Numbered from the stretch's first letter, positions 52,713 to 61,084 are shown. The stretch is 64,000 nucleotides of DNA from Paenibacillus sp. FSL R7-0337 (GCF_037969875.1 NZ_CP150218.1:992001-1056000), one strand, 5' to 3'. Program-made: numbers and translations. Notes: generated by a model from the sequence alone, not told the origin.

Positions 52713-53603
52713 ATGAATCTGATGAAACTACAAATCATTGAACTGATCGACCAGCTGCACCATATGACCAGCGTAGCCGAGGTACTCGGGATCAAACAGC
52801 CGACCGTAACCTTTCATATGAAGTCGCTTGAAGAAGAGCTTGGGGTCCGGCTATTCGAAGCCCGCAGCGGCAAAACCTTTCTCACCGAGGCCGGAGCAGC
52901 CCTCCTTCATTATTCCGTGAAAATTAATGCGCTTGCCCGTGAGGCCCGCCGGGTAGCAGGCGAATTCGACACCCTCTACCGGGGAGCGCTGCTGATTGGG
53001 GCCAGCTATGTACCTGCAACCTATCTGCTGCCGTCCTTATTACATGCGTTCTCCCGGGAGTTCCCCGGCATCCGTATGGCTCTGTCCGTAAAGCCCGCCC
53101 CTGTGATCCGGGAGATGCTGATCCGCCACGAAATTGACTTAGGCGTCATCTCCTCAGAGCCTTTCGCGGAGCCTGCCCTGCAGGCTGAGCCACTGATTAC
53201 AGATGACCTTGTCCTGATCTGCTCTCCCGGGCATCCGTTCGCCTGCAAGACTCAGCTTAGCATGGAGGAGATCAGTAAGACTCCCTTTGCTCTGCATGGG
53301 AGCGAGTCCACCACACGCAGCCTGACCGAACGCTGGTTCGAGCAGCAAGGGCTTCGGCTGCGCAATACGATTGAGGTGGATTCGCTGGAGGCTATCAAGC
53401 AGCTTGTGCGGCTCGGCGGGCACATCTCTGTGATGTCCCGGATGGCGGTACAGTGGGAGGAGCAGCAGGGACTAATTCAGATGCTGTCTATTCAAGGGGA
53501 AATGGCGCCGCGTTATATCTATGCCGTGCATAACAAGGACCGGCATCCTTCGGTGCAGATGGAGAGCTTCCGGAGCAGCCTGCTGGCAACCAAAAACTGT
53601 TAG
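52713..53603 (+). CDS. LysR-family regulator of the ABC importer
   Basis: A 296-residue LysR-type regulator with the HTH at residues 16-40 (MTSVAEVLGIKQPTVTFHMKSLE) and an effector domain from about residue 88 (ALLIGASYVPATYLLPSLL). I chose the ATG at 52713, with AGAAGAGGT 7 nt upstream. An ATG at 52671 would add 14 unrelated residues. It is divergent from the ABC importer operon and probably controls it. Effector unknown. Confidence 0.88.
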   Translation: MNLMKLQIIELIDQLHHMTSVAEVLGIKQPTVTFHMKSLEEELGVRLFEARSGKTFLTEAGAALLHYSVKINALAREARRVAGEFDTLYRGALLIGASYVPATYLLPSLLHAFSREFPGIRMALSVKPAPVIREMLIRHEIDLGVISSEPFAEPALQAEPLITDDLVLICSPGHPFACKTQLSMEEISKTPFALHGSESTTRSLTERWFEQQGLRLRNTIEVDSLEAIKQLVRLGGHISVMSRMAVQWEEQQGLIQMLSIQGEMAPRYIYAVHNKDRHPSVQMESFRSSLLATKNC

Positions 53604-53942
53604 CTGCCATTGAGTAAGTCTATGCAGGATTAACGCAATTCCCATTTCGAATCCTGCACAAAATGCAACTTGCCCCTTATACTAACGATCGTAATCGTCA
53701 ATTGTTGTACGAAAAGCAGCATTCCCCTGTTGTAATTCTTACAACATATTTGCCAAAGGAACCTGCTGTTCTAAAGTACCATCATCGCGACAACTAGAAC
53801 GTTAATGCATAGCGTGGAGCAACCGATTTTGCTTATAACTCGAAAAAGAGCACTGCCGCACCCTACTTGAGGGTGATACAGCAGTGCTCTTCTAGTGGTA
53901 TGAATTTGGTACGAGGCGACTCCCCGCTTCAGTATGTTACTT
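53604..53942. other. Gene-free stretch with degenerate repeats and terminator
   Basis: No gene seen. On the minus strand, GTTGCATTTTGTGCAGGATTC (about 53671 to 53651) matches the array motif at 46967-47147. A weaker relative (GCTGCTTTTC..., 53720 leftwards) starts exactly 51 bp before it. A perfect 8-bp stem, TGTTGTAA/TTACAACA, lies at 53728-53746. The LysR terminator follows at 53847. Confidence 0.55.
53847..53890 (-). terminator. Terminator after the LysR gene at 53943
   Basis: AGAGCACTGC and GCAGTGCTCT outer stem, CACCCT/AGGGTG inner stem, and a T-run on the minus strand. Confidence 0.8.
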
Positions 53943-54839
53943 TCACAACGCCACAGTCTTCGCCTTGGCATCCTCAAGCAGCATCTGAATCAGCGACTGG
54001 AGCGGCAGGGACTTCCACTTCTTCGGATGCAGCAGCAGTTGCAAATCGAAATGAATCTCCGGGTGGGCAAAAGACAGCTCGGACAGGTTCCCCCGCTCGA
54101 TCTCCTCCTCAGCCACAATCCGCGGCAGCAGCGCTATGCCCAGGCCATTGCGCACACAACGCTTAATCGCCTCCAAATTCGACAGCTCAAAACCAATCCG
54201 GAACACGATCCCGTGGTCGCGGAGCAGGTTCTCGAACAGGCTGCGGTAAATGCAGCTCTCCTCGGAGACAATCAGCTCGCAGTTATTCAGATCCTGTAGG
54301 GTCACCTGCTCCAGCCGGGCCAGCGGATGGCTGGCTGGTGCCACAAGGACAAGCGGCTCCTCGCGGATGATCGTCCGCGTAAGCGCGCTATCCACCGTGC
54401 TGCGGTCCAGCAGAAGGCCGATATCGACCTCGCCGTCCCTGATCTTGGAGATCAGATTGGCCTCTTGCTCGGTCTGCAGATGAATATTCAGACCAGGGAA
54501 CATCGTCCGCAGTTGCTGCAGGAACGGCGGCAGATAGAAGGCCGCAAGTGAATCAATCGTTCCAATCGTAAGCGTTCCGCCGATCTGCTGGGCGATCGTT
54601 TCCTTAGAGCGGTCATAGAGCTCCAGAATCTCCACGAACAGCTTAAGCAGCTCCTCCCCCGGCGGTGTCAGGCGCAAGGCGCGGCCGTGACGTTCGATAA
54701 GCGGCACGCCGTATTCCTTCTCAATCTTCTGTATCTGCATTGTGACACTGGACTGTGCATAGCCCAGCTCCTCAGCCGCGCGCGTGAAGCTCTGCCGCTT
54801 GGCTACTTCGCGGAAGGTCCGCATATACGTTAAGTCCAT
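53943..54839 (-). CDS. LysR-family regulator of the DapA-like gene
   Basis: A 298-residue LysR-type regulator. The HTH (residues 15-40) has RQSFTRAAEELGYAQSSVTMQIQKIE. The effector domain starts near residue 88 (GTLTIGTIDSLAAFYLPPFL). It is divergent from the DapA-like gene, with a perfect 15-bp palindrome of LysR type in the short region between them. The regulator therefore probably controls the aldolase and itself. The start is the ATG next to a weak GGGTGAGAGACG site. Confidence 0.88.
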   Translation of the reverse strand: MDLTYMRTFREVAKRQSFTRAAEELGYAQSSVTMQIQKIEKEYGVPLIERHGRALRLTPPGEELLKLFVEILELYDRSKETIAQQIGGTLTIGTIDSLAAFYLPPFLQQLRTMFPGLNIHLQTEQEANLISKIRDGEVDIGLLLDRSTVDSALTRTIIREEPLVLVAPASHPLARLEQVTLQDLNNCELIVSEESCIYRSLFENLLRDHGIVFRIGFELSNLEAIKRCVRNGLGIALLPRIVAEEEIERGNLSELSFAHPEIHFDLQLLLHPKKWKSLPLQSLIQMLLEDAKAKTVAL

Positions 54840-54855
54840 CGTCTCTCACCCTAAC

Positions 54856-54870
54856 ATCAATATTATTGAT
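54856..54870. promoter_or_regulatory. LysR-type operator candidate
   Basis: ATCAATATTATTGAT is a perfect 15-bp palindrome containing the T-N11-A core of LysR binding sites. It lies 16 bp from the lysR start and 91 bp from the DapA-like start. Confidence 0.6.
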
Positions 54871-54960
54871 AACCCACATCATTTATTATAGCTAACAACG
54901 ATGCAAGAATCCATGGTACAGTAGAACAAACGGATTTTACATTTTTGGAGGACGATATTC

Positions 54961-55866
54961 ATGTTAACAGAAGAACAGATTTATGGAATTTATGTTCCCG
55001 TGGTCACCCCGTTCCATGCTGCTGGTGAGCTTGATCTGGAATCGTATCAGCGTTATGTGAACAACATCATCAAGAACAATATTCATGGTCTGGTCGTCAA
55101 TGGAACCACTGGAGAATCGCCGACAGTCAATATACAGGAATTACAGTCGCTCGTGGATGCCTCACGGGAACTTTTGAAGTCCAGCTCTATCCCGCTCGTG
55201 GTGGGCACAGGTACGAATGATACATACTCTACCGTAGCCCGTACTGAGCTGGCGGCGAACGCAGGTGCCGATGCCGCACTGGTGGTTGTCCCTTATTACA
55301 GCCGTCCGTCTCAGGAAGGCATCATCGCCCATTTCCGCAAGGCGGCAGAGGTGGGTCTGCCCATTATGGCTTACGATATCCCGGGCCGCACTGGAGTCGG
55401 CATGACGCTGGACACCGCCCGTACGATCCTGGAGATGAATAATGTCGTAGGCTTAAAAGACTGCTCCGGCTCCCCCCTGCTCGTCTCCGAGCTGTCGAGG
55501 AGCGGCGGCAAGCCTGTGCTCTGCGGCGACGATCTGCATTTCTTCGAGATGCTGGGCTATGGAGCCGCCGGAGGCATGCTGGCCTCAGCCAATGTATATA
55601 CCGGCCGCTTCCTCAGTATCTACGAGCAGTACAGAGCCGGTCAGGTTGAGGCTGCACAGGCTGCGTATGATCAGCTGGTGCCGCTGATGAAGCTGCTGTT
55701 CAAGGAGTCCAACCCAGCCCCGATCAAATGGCTGCTCAGCGAACTCGGAGAGCTCTCCTCGGATACGCTGCGCCTGCCAATGACTTCCATCAGCGCCGCG
55801 CTGCGCGAAGAGCTGGGCGCCTACCTTGCAGGGGAAGCTGTCATGGGCAGACAAGAAGCGATGTAA
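54961..55866 (+). CDS. DapA-family aldolase (dihydrodipicolinate synthase-like)
   Basis: A 301-residue TIM-barrel class I aldolase/lyase of the DapA/NAL family. Lys166 in GLKDCSGS forms the Schiff base with pyruvate. Tyr138 in AYDIPGRTGVG and Thr49-Thr50 in NGTTGES complete the catalytic triad region. TTTGGAGG precedes the ATG. Single-gene layout with a LysR regulator, away from lysine biosynthesis genes, suggests a catabolic or specialised member, but true DapA activity (4-hydroxy-tetrahydrodipicolinate synthesis, also needed for spore dipicolinate) is possible. It ends at a strong terminator. Confidence 0.88.
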   Translation: MLTEEQIYGIYVPVVTPFHAAGELDLESYQRYVNNIIKNNIHGLVVNGTTGESPTVNIQELQSLVDASRELLKSSSIPLVVGTGTNDTYSTVARTELAANAGADAALVVVPYYSRPSQEGIIAHFRKAAEVGLPIMAYDIPGRTGVGMTLDTARTILEMNNVVGLKDCSGSPLLVSELSRSGGKPVLCGDDLHFFEMLGYGAAGGMLASANVYTGRFLSIYEQYRAGQVEAAQAAYDQLVPLMKLLFKESNPAPIKWLLSELGELSSDTLRLPMTSISAALREELGAYLAGEAVMGRQEAM

Positions 55867-55890
55867 CAGATAAGAGTCATGTAACAGACA

Positions 55891-55937
55891 AACACCCGCC
55901 ATTTTCAGTGAGATACTGAGAATGGCGGGTGTTTTTT
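55891..55937 (+). terminator. Terminator after the DapA-like gene
   Basis: AACACCCGCCATT and AATGGCGGGTGTT form a long stem with an inner TCAGT/ACTGA continuation, followed by seven T residues. It may also act on the convergent helicase gene. Confidence 0.9.
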
Positions 55938-55987
55938 TAGATCGGGTTTAGCATTACTGTCTAGTATTACTGCAAGTTGCAAGTCGA

Positions 55988-57520
55988 TTACGAGCGGACC
56001 GCTTTAGCCGCTGGACGGCTGGACGGACGACCGCTCTGGCTGCCGCCAGGTCTGCTGCCTGATGGGTTTGAACGGCCATATGAGCCGCCGGGTGATTTCT
56101 GACTCTGGCTGCCACTAGGACGGCCGCTGGCATTAGCCTGGCTCCCCGAAGCACCTCTCGCTCCACCGCCAGCATACCCGCTGCCCGATGCACTTCTAGT
56201 TCCACCGCCTGCATTACCGCTGCCCGATGCACCCTTAGCGCCACCTGCGTTACTGCCGCCCTGCTGTTTGCCTTGTGCGAACCATTCCGACTTCGGCTTG
56301 CGGGGCGGATTCGTCTTGGCTTTCTGCGACGGTTTGACCGGTGCTTTGCCGGGACGGTCTGCCAGCAATGCCAGATTGCTCTTAGACATCGGGTACGCAT
56401 GATCCTTGATCTCCGGAATCGTCTTGCCGATCAGCTTCTGGATATCCTTCAGATACGGAATTTCCTCCGCTTCGCACAGCGAGATGGCGATACCGCTCAT
56501 CCCCGCACGGCCGGTCCGGCCAATCCGGTGAACATAGGTTTCCGGGATATTCGGCAGATTGAAGTTGATAACATGAGATAGCTCATCAATATCAATTCCG
56601 CGCGCAGCGATGTCTGTAGCTACCAGCACGCGGGTCGCTCCGCTCTTGAAATTTCTCAGCGCATTCTGGCGCTCATTCTGTGATTTGTTGCCGTGAATGG
56701 CCTGTGCTGTAATATTAATACGGGTTAAATCCCGGGTTACCCGGTCCGCGCCGCGTTTGGTGCGTGTGAATACCAGTGCCGATACAATCGACGGGTCCTG
56801 CAGCAGACGGTTCAGCTGATTCTGCTTATTTCCGTTCTCCAGCAGATAAATCGACTGTTCAATTCTGTCTACTGTGGAGGATACCGGAGTGATCTCGATT
56901 TTCACCGGATTGACCAGCAGTGTCTTGACCAGCTGCGAAATCTCTGTAGGCATGGTCGCCGAGAAGAACAAGGTCTGCTTCTTGAGCGGCATCTTGGCGA
57001 TAATCCGCTTCACATCATGAATGAAGCCCATATCCAGCATGCGGTCCGCTTCATCCAGCACCAGAATCTGCACATGCTGCAGATCCACACGCTTTTGGCT
57101 GATCAGGTCAATCAGTCGGCCCGGTGTAGCAATCAGAATGTCGGCACCGATGGCAAGCGCCCGCTCCTGCGCCTTCTGTGATACTCCACCGACAATGGCT
57201 GTCGAACGGATCGTTGTGAACTTGCTGTAGGCCTGAATGTTCTCCTGAATTTGCAGCGCCAGCTCACGGGTAGGCGTAAGAATCAGGGAACGGATGCGTT
57301 TGCCTCCGCCGGTTCTGCCCGGCTGCTGGCTCAGCAGCTGAATAATCGGCAATGAGAAGGCCGCCGTTTTACCGGTACCGGTCTGTGCACAGCCCAGGAT
57401 GTCTCTGCCGGCTAATGCCGCAGGAATAGACTCTTCCTGAATAGGGGTTGGGGATGTATAGTTTTCCAGGCTAAGCGCCTTAAGAATCGGGGGGATCAGG
57501 TTCAAATCGTTAAATGTCAT
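55988..57520 (-). CDS. DEAD-box RNA helicase, RhlE-like
   Basis: A 510-residue ATP-dependent RNA helicase. Motifs in order: the Q motif near residue 25 (YTSPTPIQEES), AQTGTGKT near 45, PTRELALQ near 80, VLDEADRMLDMGF near 148, FSATMP near 180, TDIAARGIDI near 310 and HRIGRTGRAG near 335. The last 90 residues are low-complexity Gly/Ser/Ala/Arg repeats, presumably RNA-binding. AAGGAGATAAA precedes the ATG at 57520 and decides against an ATG seven codons upstream. Such helicases act in ribosome assembly and RNA decay, often in the cold. Confidence 0.93.
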   Translation of the reverse strand: MTFNDLNLIPPILKALSLENYTSPTPIQEESIPAALAGRDILGCAQTGTGKTAAFSLPIIQLLSQQPGRTGGGKRIRSLILTPTRELALQIQENIQAYSKFTTIRSTAIVGGVSQKAQERALAIGADILIATPGRLIDLISQKRVDLQHVQILVLDEADRMLDMGFIHDVKRIIAKMPLKKQTLFFSATMPTEISQLVKTLLVNPVKIEITPVSSTVDRIEQSIYLLENGNKQNQLNRLLQDPSIVSALVFTRTKRGADRVTRDLTRINITAQAIHGNKSQNERQNALRNFKSGATRVLVATDIAARGIDIDELSHVINFNLPNIPETYVHRIGRTGRAGMSGIAISLCEAEEIPYLKDIQKLIGKTIPEIKDHAYPMSKSNLALLADRPGKAPVKPSQKAKTNPPRKPKSEWFAQGKQQGGSNAGGAKGASGSGNAGGGTRSASGSGYAGGGARGASGSQANASGRPSGSQSQKSPGGSYGRSNPSGSRPGGSQSGRPSSRPAAKAVRS

Positions 57521-57694
57521 TTTATCTCCTTCATTGTGCATACATATATTGGTGAATCCTTAATTCCAGTACTGTGTATTCCTTTTGCGGCGTCTCCACA
57601 TAGCGCTCAGCAAAGTTATAACACATAATGATAACACAGAAAAGCGAATATGAAAACTTTCATTTCTTTCTTTTCAAAAAAATATATAACAAAA

Positions 57695-57718
57695 AAGCAG
57701 AGGATGGGTCCACTGCTC
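57695..57718 (-). terminator. Terminator after pduL
   Basis: AGCAG/CTGCT stem with an inner GGA/TCC pairing, followed by TTTTTT on the minus strand. Confidence 0.65.
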
Positions 57719-57740
57719 TTGTCTTCACTATAATAAAATA

Positions 57741-58313
57741 CTAGTCTAGGATTTCAGCGGTATCGCCATTATTGGCACCTGCAGCGTTAGCTTCATCGGT
57801 ATCGATGTGCATATCCAGCTTGAAGCTGTCGGATACGCGTGCAATCACGTTCTCCAGCACCAGGCCGCGTTCGCCGCCCAGACGTACCTTCAGGAGCTGC
57901 TTATCGGCAATGCCCCAAGCTTCTGCTTCGGAAGTGTGGAAGTGGATGTGGCGCGCTGCTACAATAACGCCAGTCTCCAGCTCAACTTCACCGGCAGGTC
58001 CTTTAATCGTAATTCCTGGTGTTCCTTCAATATTGCCGGATTCACGGACAGGTGCCTTCACGCCGAGGCTGAAGGAGTCTGTGCGGGATACTTCCAGCTG
58101 CGAAGCCGGACGGGCAGGTCCGAGGATTCTAACTTTGTCGAACTTCCCTTTCGAACCAATTACAGCCACTTGCTCATTCGCTGCGAATTGTCCGGGTTGG
58201 GACAGAGGTTTGAACTCGGTCAATTGGTAACCTGGGCCGAACAATGCTTCTACGTGCTCCTGCGTAAGGTGAATATGCCGGGCCGACACACCTACGGGTA
58301 CAGTCTTGCTCAT
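57741..58313 (-). CDS. pduL: Phosphate propanoyltransferase (PduL-type phosphotransacylase)
   Basis: A 190-residue PduL-family enzyme that swaps CoA and phosphate on acyl groups (acyl-CoA to acyl phosphate). The twin motifs VSARHIHLT (about residue 8) and AARHIHFH (about 118) supply the zinc-ligand histidines of the two beta-barrel domains. I chose the ATG at 58313, with AAGGAG 10 nt upstream. An ATG 15 codons earlier lacks a site and adds non-family residues. There is no N-terminal encapsulation peptide and no microcompartment genes nearby, so it is probably a free phosphotransacetylase. Confidence 0.92.
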   Translation of the reverse strand: MSKTVPVGVSARHIHLTQEHVEALFGPGYQLTEFKPLSQPGQFAANEQVAVIGSKGKFDKVRILGPARPASQLEVSRTDSFSLGVKAPVRESGNIEGTPGITIKGPAGEVELETGVIVAARHIHFHTSEAEAWGIADKQLLKVRLGGERGLVLENVIARVSDSFKLDMHIDTDEANAAGANNGDTAEILD

Positions 58314-58393
58314 TTTTAAGTCACTCCTTGTATTTTCTCTAGTATCTGTACAAGCCACTGAACATTATACATCTATTTACCCACAAATAAAAA

Positions 58394-58416
58394 GACCCGC
58401 ATCACAATGCGAGGCT
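58394..58416 (-). terminator. Terminator after the dipeptidase
   Basis: CTCGCAT and ATGCGGG pair around TGTG on the minus strand, followed by TCTTTTTAT. Confidence 0.65.
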
Positions 58417-58474
58417 TTTTTCCGGGCATATTACGATTCTGTGAATGCTTCATCCTGGTTTTTCCAATTCATAG

Positions 58475-59461
58475 TCACTTCCTGGCGAGAACAGAGGCTC
58501 TATCTGCGGAAGAAGGCAGTTGTTCCCTCAAGAACCCTAGCGCATTCTCATATAGCCAGCCCCGTACATCAGCTTCGGGATAGTATTTCAGCAGCATATC
58601 GGCGAACTCCGCATATTGTCCCGGATGCTCCAGCCCTTCTACCCACGAGTCAATCCCGTCAAAATCCGAGCCGAACATCAGCTGTCCGCTCCCGCCAAGA
58701 CCACAAACATGCTCAATATGCCTCCGCATATCCTCCCGCTTGGTCCCTCCTCCATCCCGCACAAACCAGGGGACAAAGGTAAGCCCGATTCGCCCGTCCT
58801 TGGCAATCAGAGCCTTCAGCTGATCATCACTCAGATTGCGGGGATGACTGCAGACCGCAGCGCAATTGGAATGCGAAGCAATGAACGGACGGGCACTGAG
58901 CTCCTGCAGCTCCCAGAAGCCAGCCGGGGCTAAATGCGACACATCCAGCAGCATTCCACTCCGGTTGCACCAGTCGATCAGCTTCCGGCCATGCTCGGTG
59001 AAACCGCCATTCCGCCGCTCCAGCACGCCGTCCGCGGCCCAGTTAGCATAGTTCCAGGTAATCCCCAGGCAACGCACACCCAGCTCGAAGCATAACTGGG
59101 CATAGAACAGATTGCCCTCCAGACCGTCTACGCCCTCCAGAGAGAGCATTCCATAGGCTGAAGCAGTTAAGCTGCCTTCCTGCACTTCCTCCTTCCATCG
59201 CAGCCACTGAAGCCCTCCAGGACAAGCAACCTTCTGATGAAAACACTCGATTTGCCCCAGAATATCCTCGAATTTGGCCCTTCCGCGCACCGCAGACAAG
59301 TAGATGGCAAAAACCTGCAGTCCGACATTCCCCTCCACCAGCCGCTCTGCGGTCACATCCAGCCGGGGATCATTCCTGAAGTCTATCCCTGGATTCGCCT
59401 GCAGCTTACTCAGAGCATCACAATGAAAATCCGCTACCCGCAGCTTCCTGTTTCCCATCAT
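58475..59461 (-). CDS. Membrane dipeptidase family (M19) protein
   Basis: A 328-residue zinc dipeptidase of the renal dipeptidase family, in its bacterial soluble form. VADFHCDAL near residue 9 gives the His-x-Asp pair, LSLEGVDGLEG near residue 108 the bridging Glu, and FIASHSNCAAVCSHPRNLSDDQL near 200 the other histidines. FGSDFDGI near residue 265 is the conserved Asp region. The length is slightly below the usual 350-370. No signal peptide. AAGGAGAGC lies 8 nt before the ATG. Substrates are probably L-D or D-containing dipeptides. Confidence 0.9.
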   Translation of the reverse strand: MMGNRKLRVADFHCDALSKLQANPGIDFRNDPRLDVTAERLVEGNVGLQVFAIYLSAVRGRAKFEDILGQIECFHQKVACPGGLQWLRWKEEVQEGSLTASAYGMLSLEGVDGLEGNLFYAQLCFELGVRCLGITWNYANWAADGVLERRNGGFTEHGRKLIDWCNRSGMLLDVSHLAPAGFWELQELSARPFIASHSNCAAVCSHPRNLSDDQLKALIAKDGRIGLTFVPWFVRDGGGTKREDMRRHIEHVCGLGGSGQLMFGSDFDGIDSWVEGLEHPGQYAEFADMLLKYYPEADVRGWLYENALGFLREQLPSSADRASVLARK

Positions 59462-59572
59462 AGGTCAGCTCTCCTTCTTCCTTCACCTTATGAATATCTG
59501 AATGAACCGTTGACGGCCCAGTGTCTATTTTATATATATGCGCCTAACGGAAGCAGCAGTCAGCACAGCAAA

Positions 59573-59599
59573 AAGCCTGTTTACAGTGTAAACAGGCTT
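59573..59599 (-). terminator. Terminator after spoVS
   Basis: A perfect AAGCCTGTTTAC/GTAAACAGGCTT stem with a 3-nt loop, then TTTTT on the minus strand. Confidence 0.9.
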
Positions 59600-59625
59600 A
59601 ATCTAAATGATTCACATTCACTTGA

Positions 59626-59886
59626 TTATCTAGGTTCTACAATAAGTTTGATTGCCGTCCGGTCTTCCCCATCAATCACTATATCCGTAAAAGCCGGAAT
59701 ACAGATCAAGTCCACTCCGCTAGGTGCGACAAATCCCCGGGCGATGGCAACGGCCTTAACGGCCTGGTTCAGTGCTCCTGCTCCAATAGCTTGTAGCTCG
59801 GCCGATCCACGTTCGCGAAGAACACCTGCTAATGCGCCAGCAACGGAATTTGGATTGGATTTAGCTGATACTTTTAATACATCCAT
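59626..59886 (-). CDS. spoVS: Stage V sporulation protein S
   Basis: An 86-residue protein nearly invariant across endospore formers. The start VLKVSAKSNPNSVAGALAG and the GAGALNQAVKAVAIARGFVAP core are characteristic, and the length matches B. subtilis SpoVS. It belongs to the Alba-like fold and affects spore coat assembly and engulfment-stage septation. GGGGAGGT precedes the ATG. A sigma-H-type promoter candidate lies 57-83 bp upstream. It follows ymdB, as is common in this group. Confidence 0.97.
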   Translation of the reverse strand: MDVLKVSAKSNPNSVAGALAGVLRERGSAELQAIGAGALNQAVKAVAIARGFVAPSGVDLICIPAFTDIVIDGEDRTAIKLIVEPR

Positions 59887-59942
59887 AGTAAGTACCTCCC
59901 CTGGGAAAATGATGGTGTTCTTCTTCCACTACAGTAGATGTT

Positions 59943-59969
59943 ATTCGCTTCAGAAGAATTAATTCCTTC
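59943..59969 (-). promoter_or_regulatory. Sigma-H-type promoter of spoVS
   Basis: On the minus strand: GAAGGAATT (59969-59961), an 11-bp spacer, then AGCGAAT (59949-59943). This fits the sigma-H pattern RnAGGAwWW-N11-12-RnnGAAT exactly. spoVS is sigma-H dependent in B. subtilis. Confidence 0.7.
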
Positions 59970-60066
59970 TTTTTGCGGACCTCTCCGGAGAAAATAGTTC
60001 AAAAGATACTCTTTTTCGATATAATAAATATCACACTTTACCCAAAACAAAATGAGTTTTACCGAA

Positions 60067-60861
60067 TTAGCTCATCACCCATTCATCCTCACGCAGCCGG
60101 ATCTTCTCCAGTCGTGTCGCTCTGCCTGTAGCTTCATCAAGTTCTGCGAATAGACCATGCAGCTGCCATTTGCCTTCGTCGACTACAAACCGGGAGGGAA
60201 GCTGAGTTGTAAATTTATAGATGATCGCATCCTTTTCCATACCCAGAATCCCTTCTCTTGAACCAACCATACCCGCATCTGTAAGATACGCTGTACCTCC
60301 AGGCAGGATCACATCATCGTTGCTCTGCACATGAGTGTGTGTGCCGACTACAATCGAAGCCAGTCCATCCATAAAATAGCCCATCGCTATTTTCTCAGAG
60401 GTTGCTTCCGCATGGAAATCCACCAGAATGCACTTATGCTCTCTGCGCAGCTCTTCCACAATCTCCTCGCCTACCCGGAACGGATCATCGATCGCCGGAA
60501 GAAAAGTGCGGCCCTGCAGATTCACAATCGCCAGCTGCTTGCCATTTCCCTTAACGACGGTGTACCCCCGGCCCGGTGTTCCCGGCGGGAAGTTAGCCGG
60601 ACGGATAATCCGCGGCTCGTCGTCGATGAACTCAAAGATATCCTTGTTGTCCCAGGTGTGGTTGCCCATCGTAATGCCGTGGACACCCCAGTTGAAAAAT
60701 TCGTTAGCGATGGCAGCGGTGATTCCTCTTCCGGCAGCGGCATTCTCACCATTGGCAATGATGATATGCGGCTGATATTTACTTTTCAGGGATGGCAGCA
60801 TTTCACGCAGCGCTTTTCTGCCTGTATTGCCTACAATGTCTCCGATAAATAAAACTTTAAT
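60067..60861 (-). CDS. ymdB: YmdB-type metallophosphodiesterase, probable ATT start
   Basis: A 264-residue metallophosphoesterase (2',3'-cyclic nucleotide phosphodiesterase), required in B. subtilis for biofilm and late adaptive behaviour and linked to RNase Y. Starting at the ATT at 60861 gives Asp8 (IGDIVGN), Glu39-Asn40 (NGEN), Asn67-His68 (GNHTW) and GTHTH near residue 176, exactly the B. subtilis numbering and length. The first in-frame ATG (60801) would delete Asp8 and about 20 residues. A TAG lies in frame 12 nt upstream of the first of two consecutive ATT codons. AGGAGG (60870-60875) is 8 nt from the preferred ATT. Confidence 0.85.
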   Translation of the reverse strand: MKVLFIGDIVGNTGRKALREMLPSLKSKYQPHIIIANGENAAAGRGITAAIANEFFNWGVHGITMGNHTWDNKDIFEFIDDEPRIIRPANFPPGTPGRGYTVVKGNGKQLAIVNLQGRTFLPAIDDPFRVGEEIVEELRREHKCILVDFHAEATSEKIAMGYFMDGLASIVVGTHTHVQSNDDVILPGGTAYLTDAGMVGSREGILGMEKDAIIYKFTTQLPSRFVVDEGKWQLHGLFAELDEATGRATRLEKIRLREDEWVMS

Positions 60862-60869
60862 AATCTTCT

Positions 60870-60875
60870 CCTCCT
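60870..60875 (-). promoter_or_regulatory. Ribosome binding site that fixes the ymdB start
   Basis: A perfect AGGAGG on the minus strand, followed by AGAAG and two ATT codons (60864 and 60861). Spacing is 5 or 8 nt. No ATG, GTG or TTG lies within reach in the ymdB frame. Confidence 0.8.
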
Positions 60876-61056
60876 AAATTTTTGGTTTGTGTATGCTCTG
60901 CCAACCATAAATCGCTGCTTAAGTATAATTTCACCTATTCTGCTTCATTCCAAACTCCACGGCGCGAGTGGCGCCTGGTAGAGCCTATTAGATTGTTCAG
61001 CAGGCTCCAATGTGAATGGATATACCAGCAACTCACGGCGTGCAAGCAAGAAAAAA

Positions 61057-61073
61057 GGCCCCGCAAGGGGGCC
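61057..61073 (-). terminator. Terminator after rny
   Basis: GGCCCC/GGGGCC stem with a 5-nt loop, then TTTTTTC on the minus strand. Confidence 0.85.
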
Positions 61074-61084
61074 GATTTCCTTAT

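Noticed and set aside
57741..58313. Part of a propanediol microcompartment
   Set aside because: No shell proteins, diol dehydratase or encapsulation peptide are present. Neighbours are a helicase and a dipeptidase.
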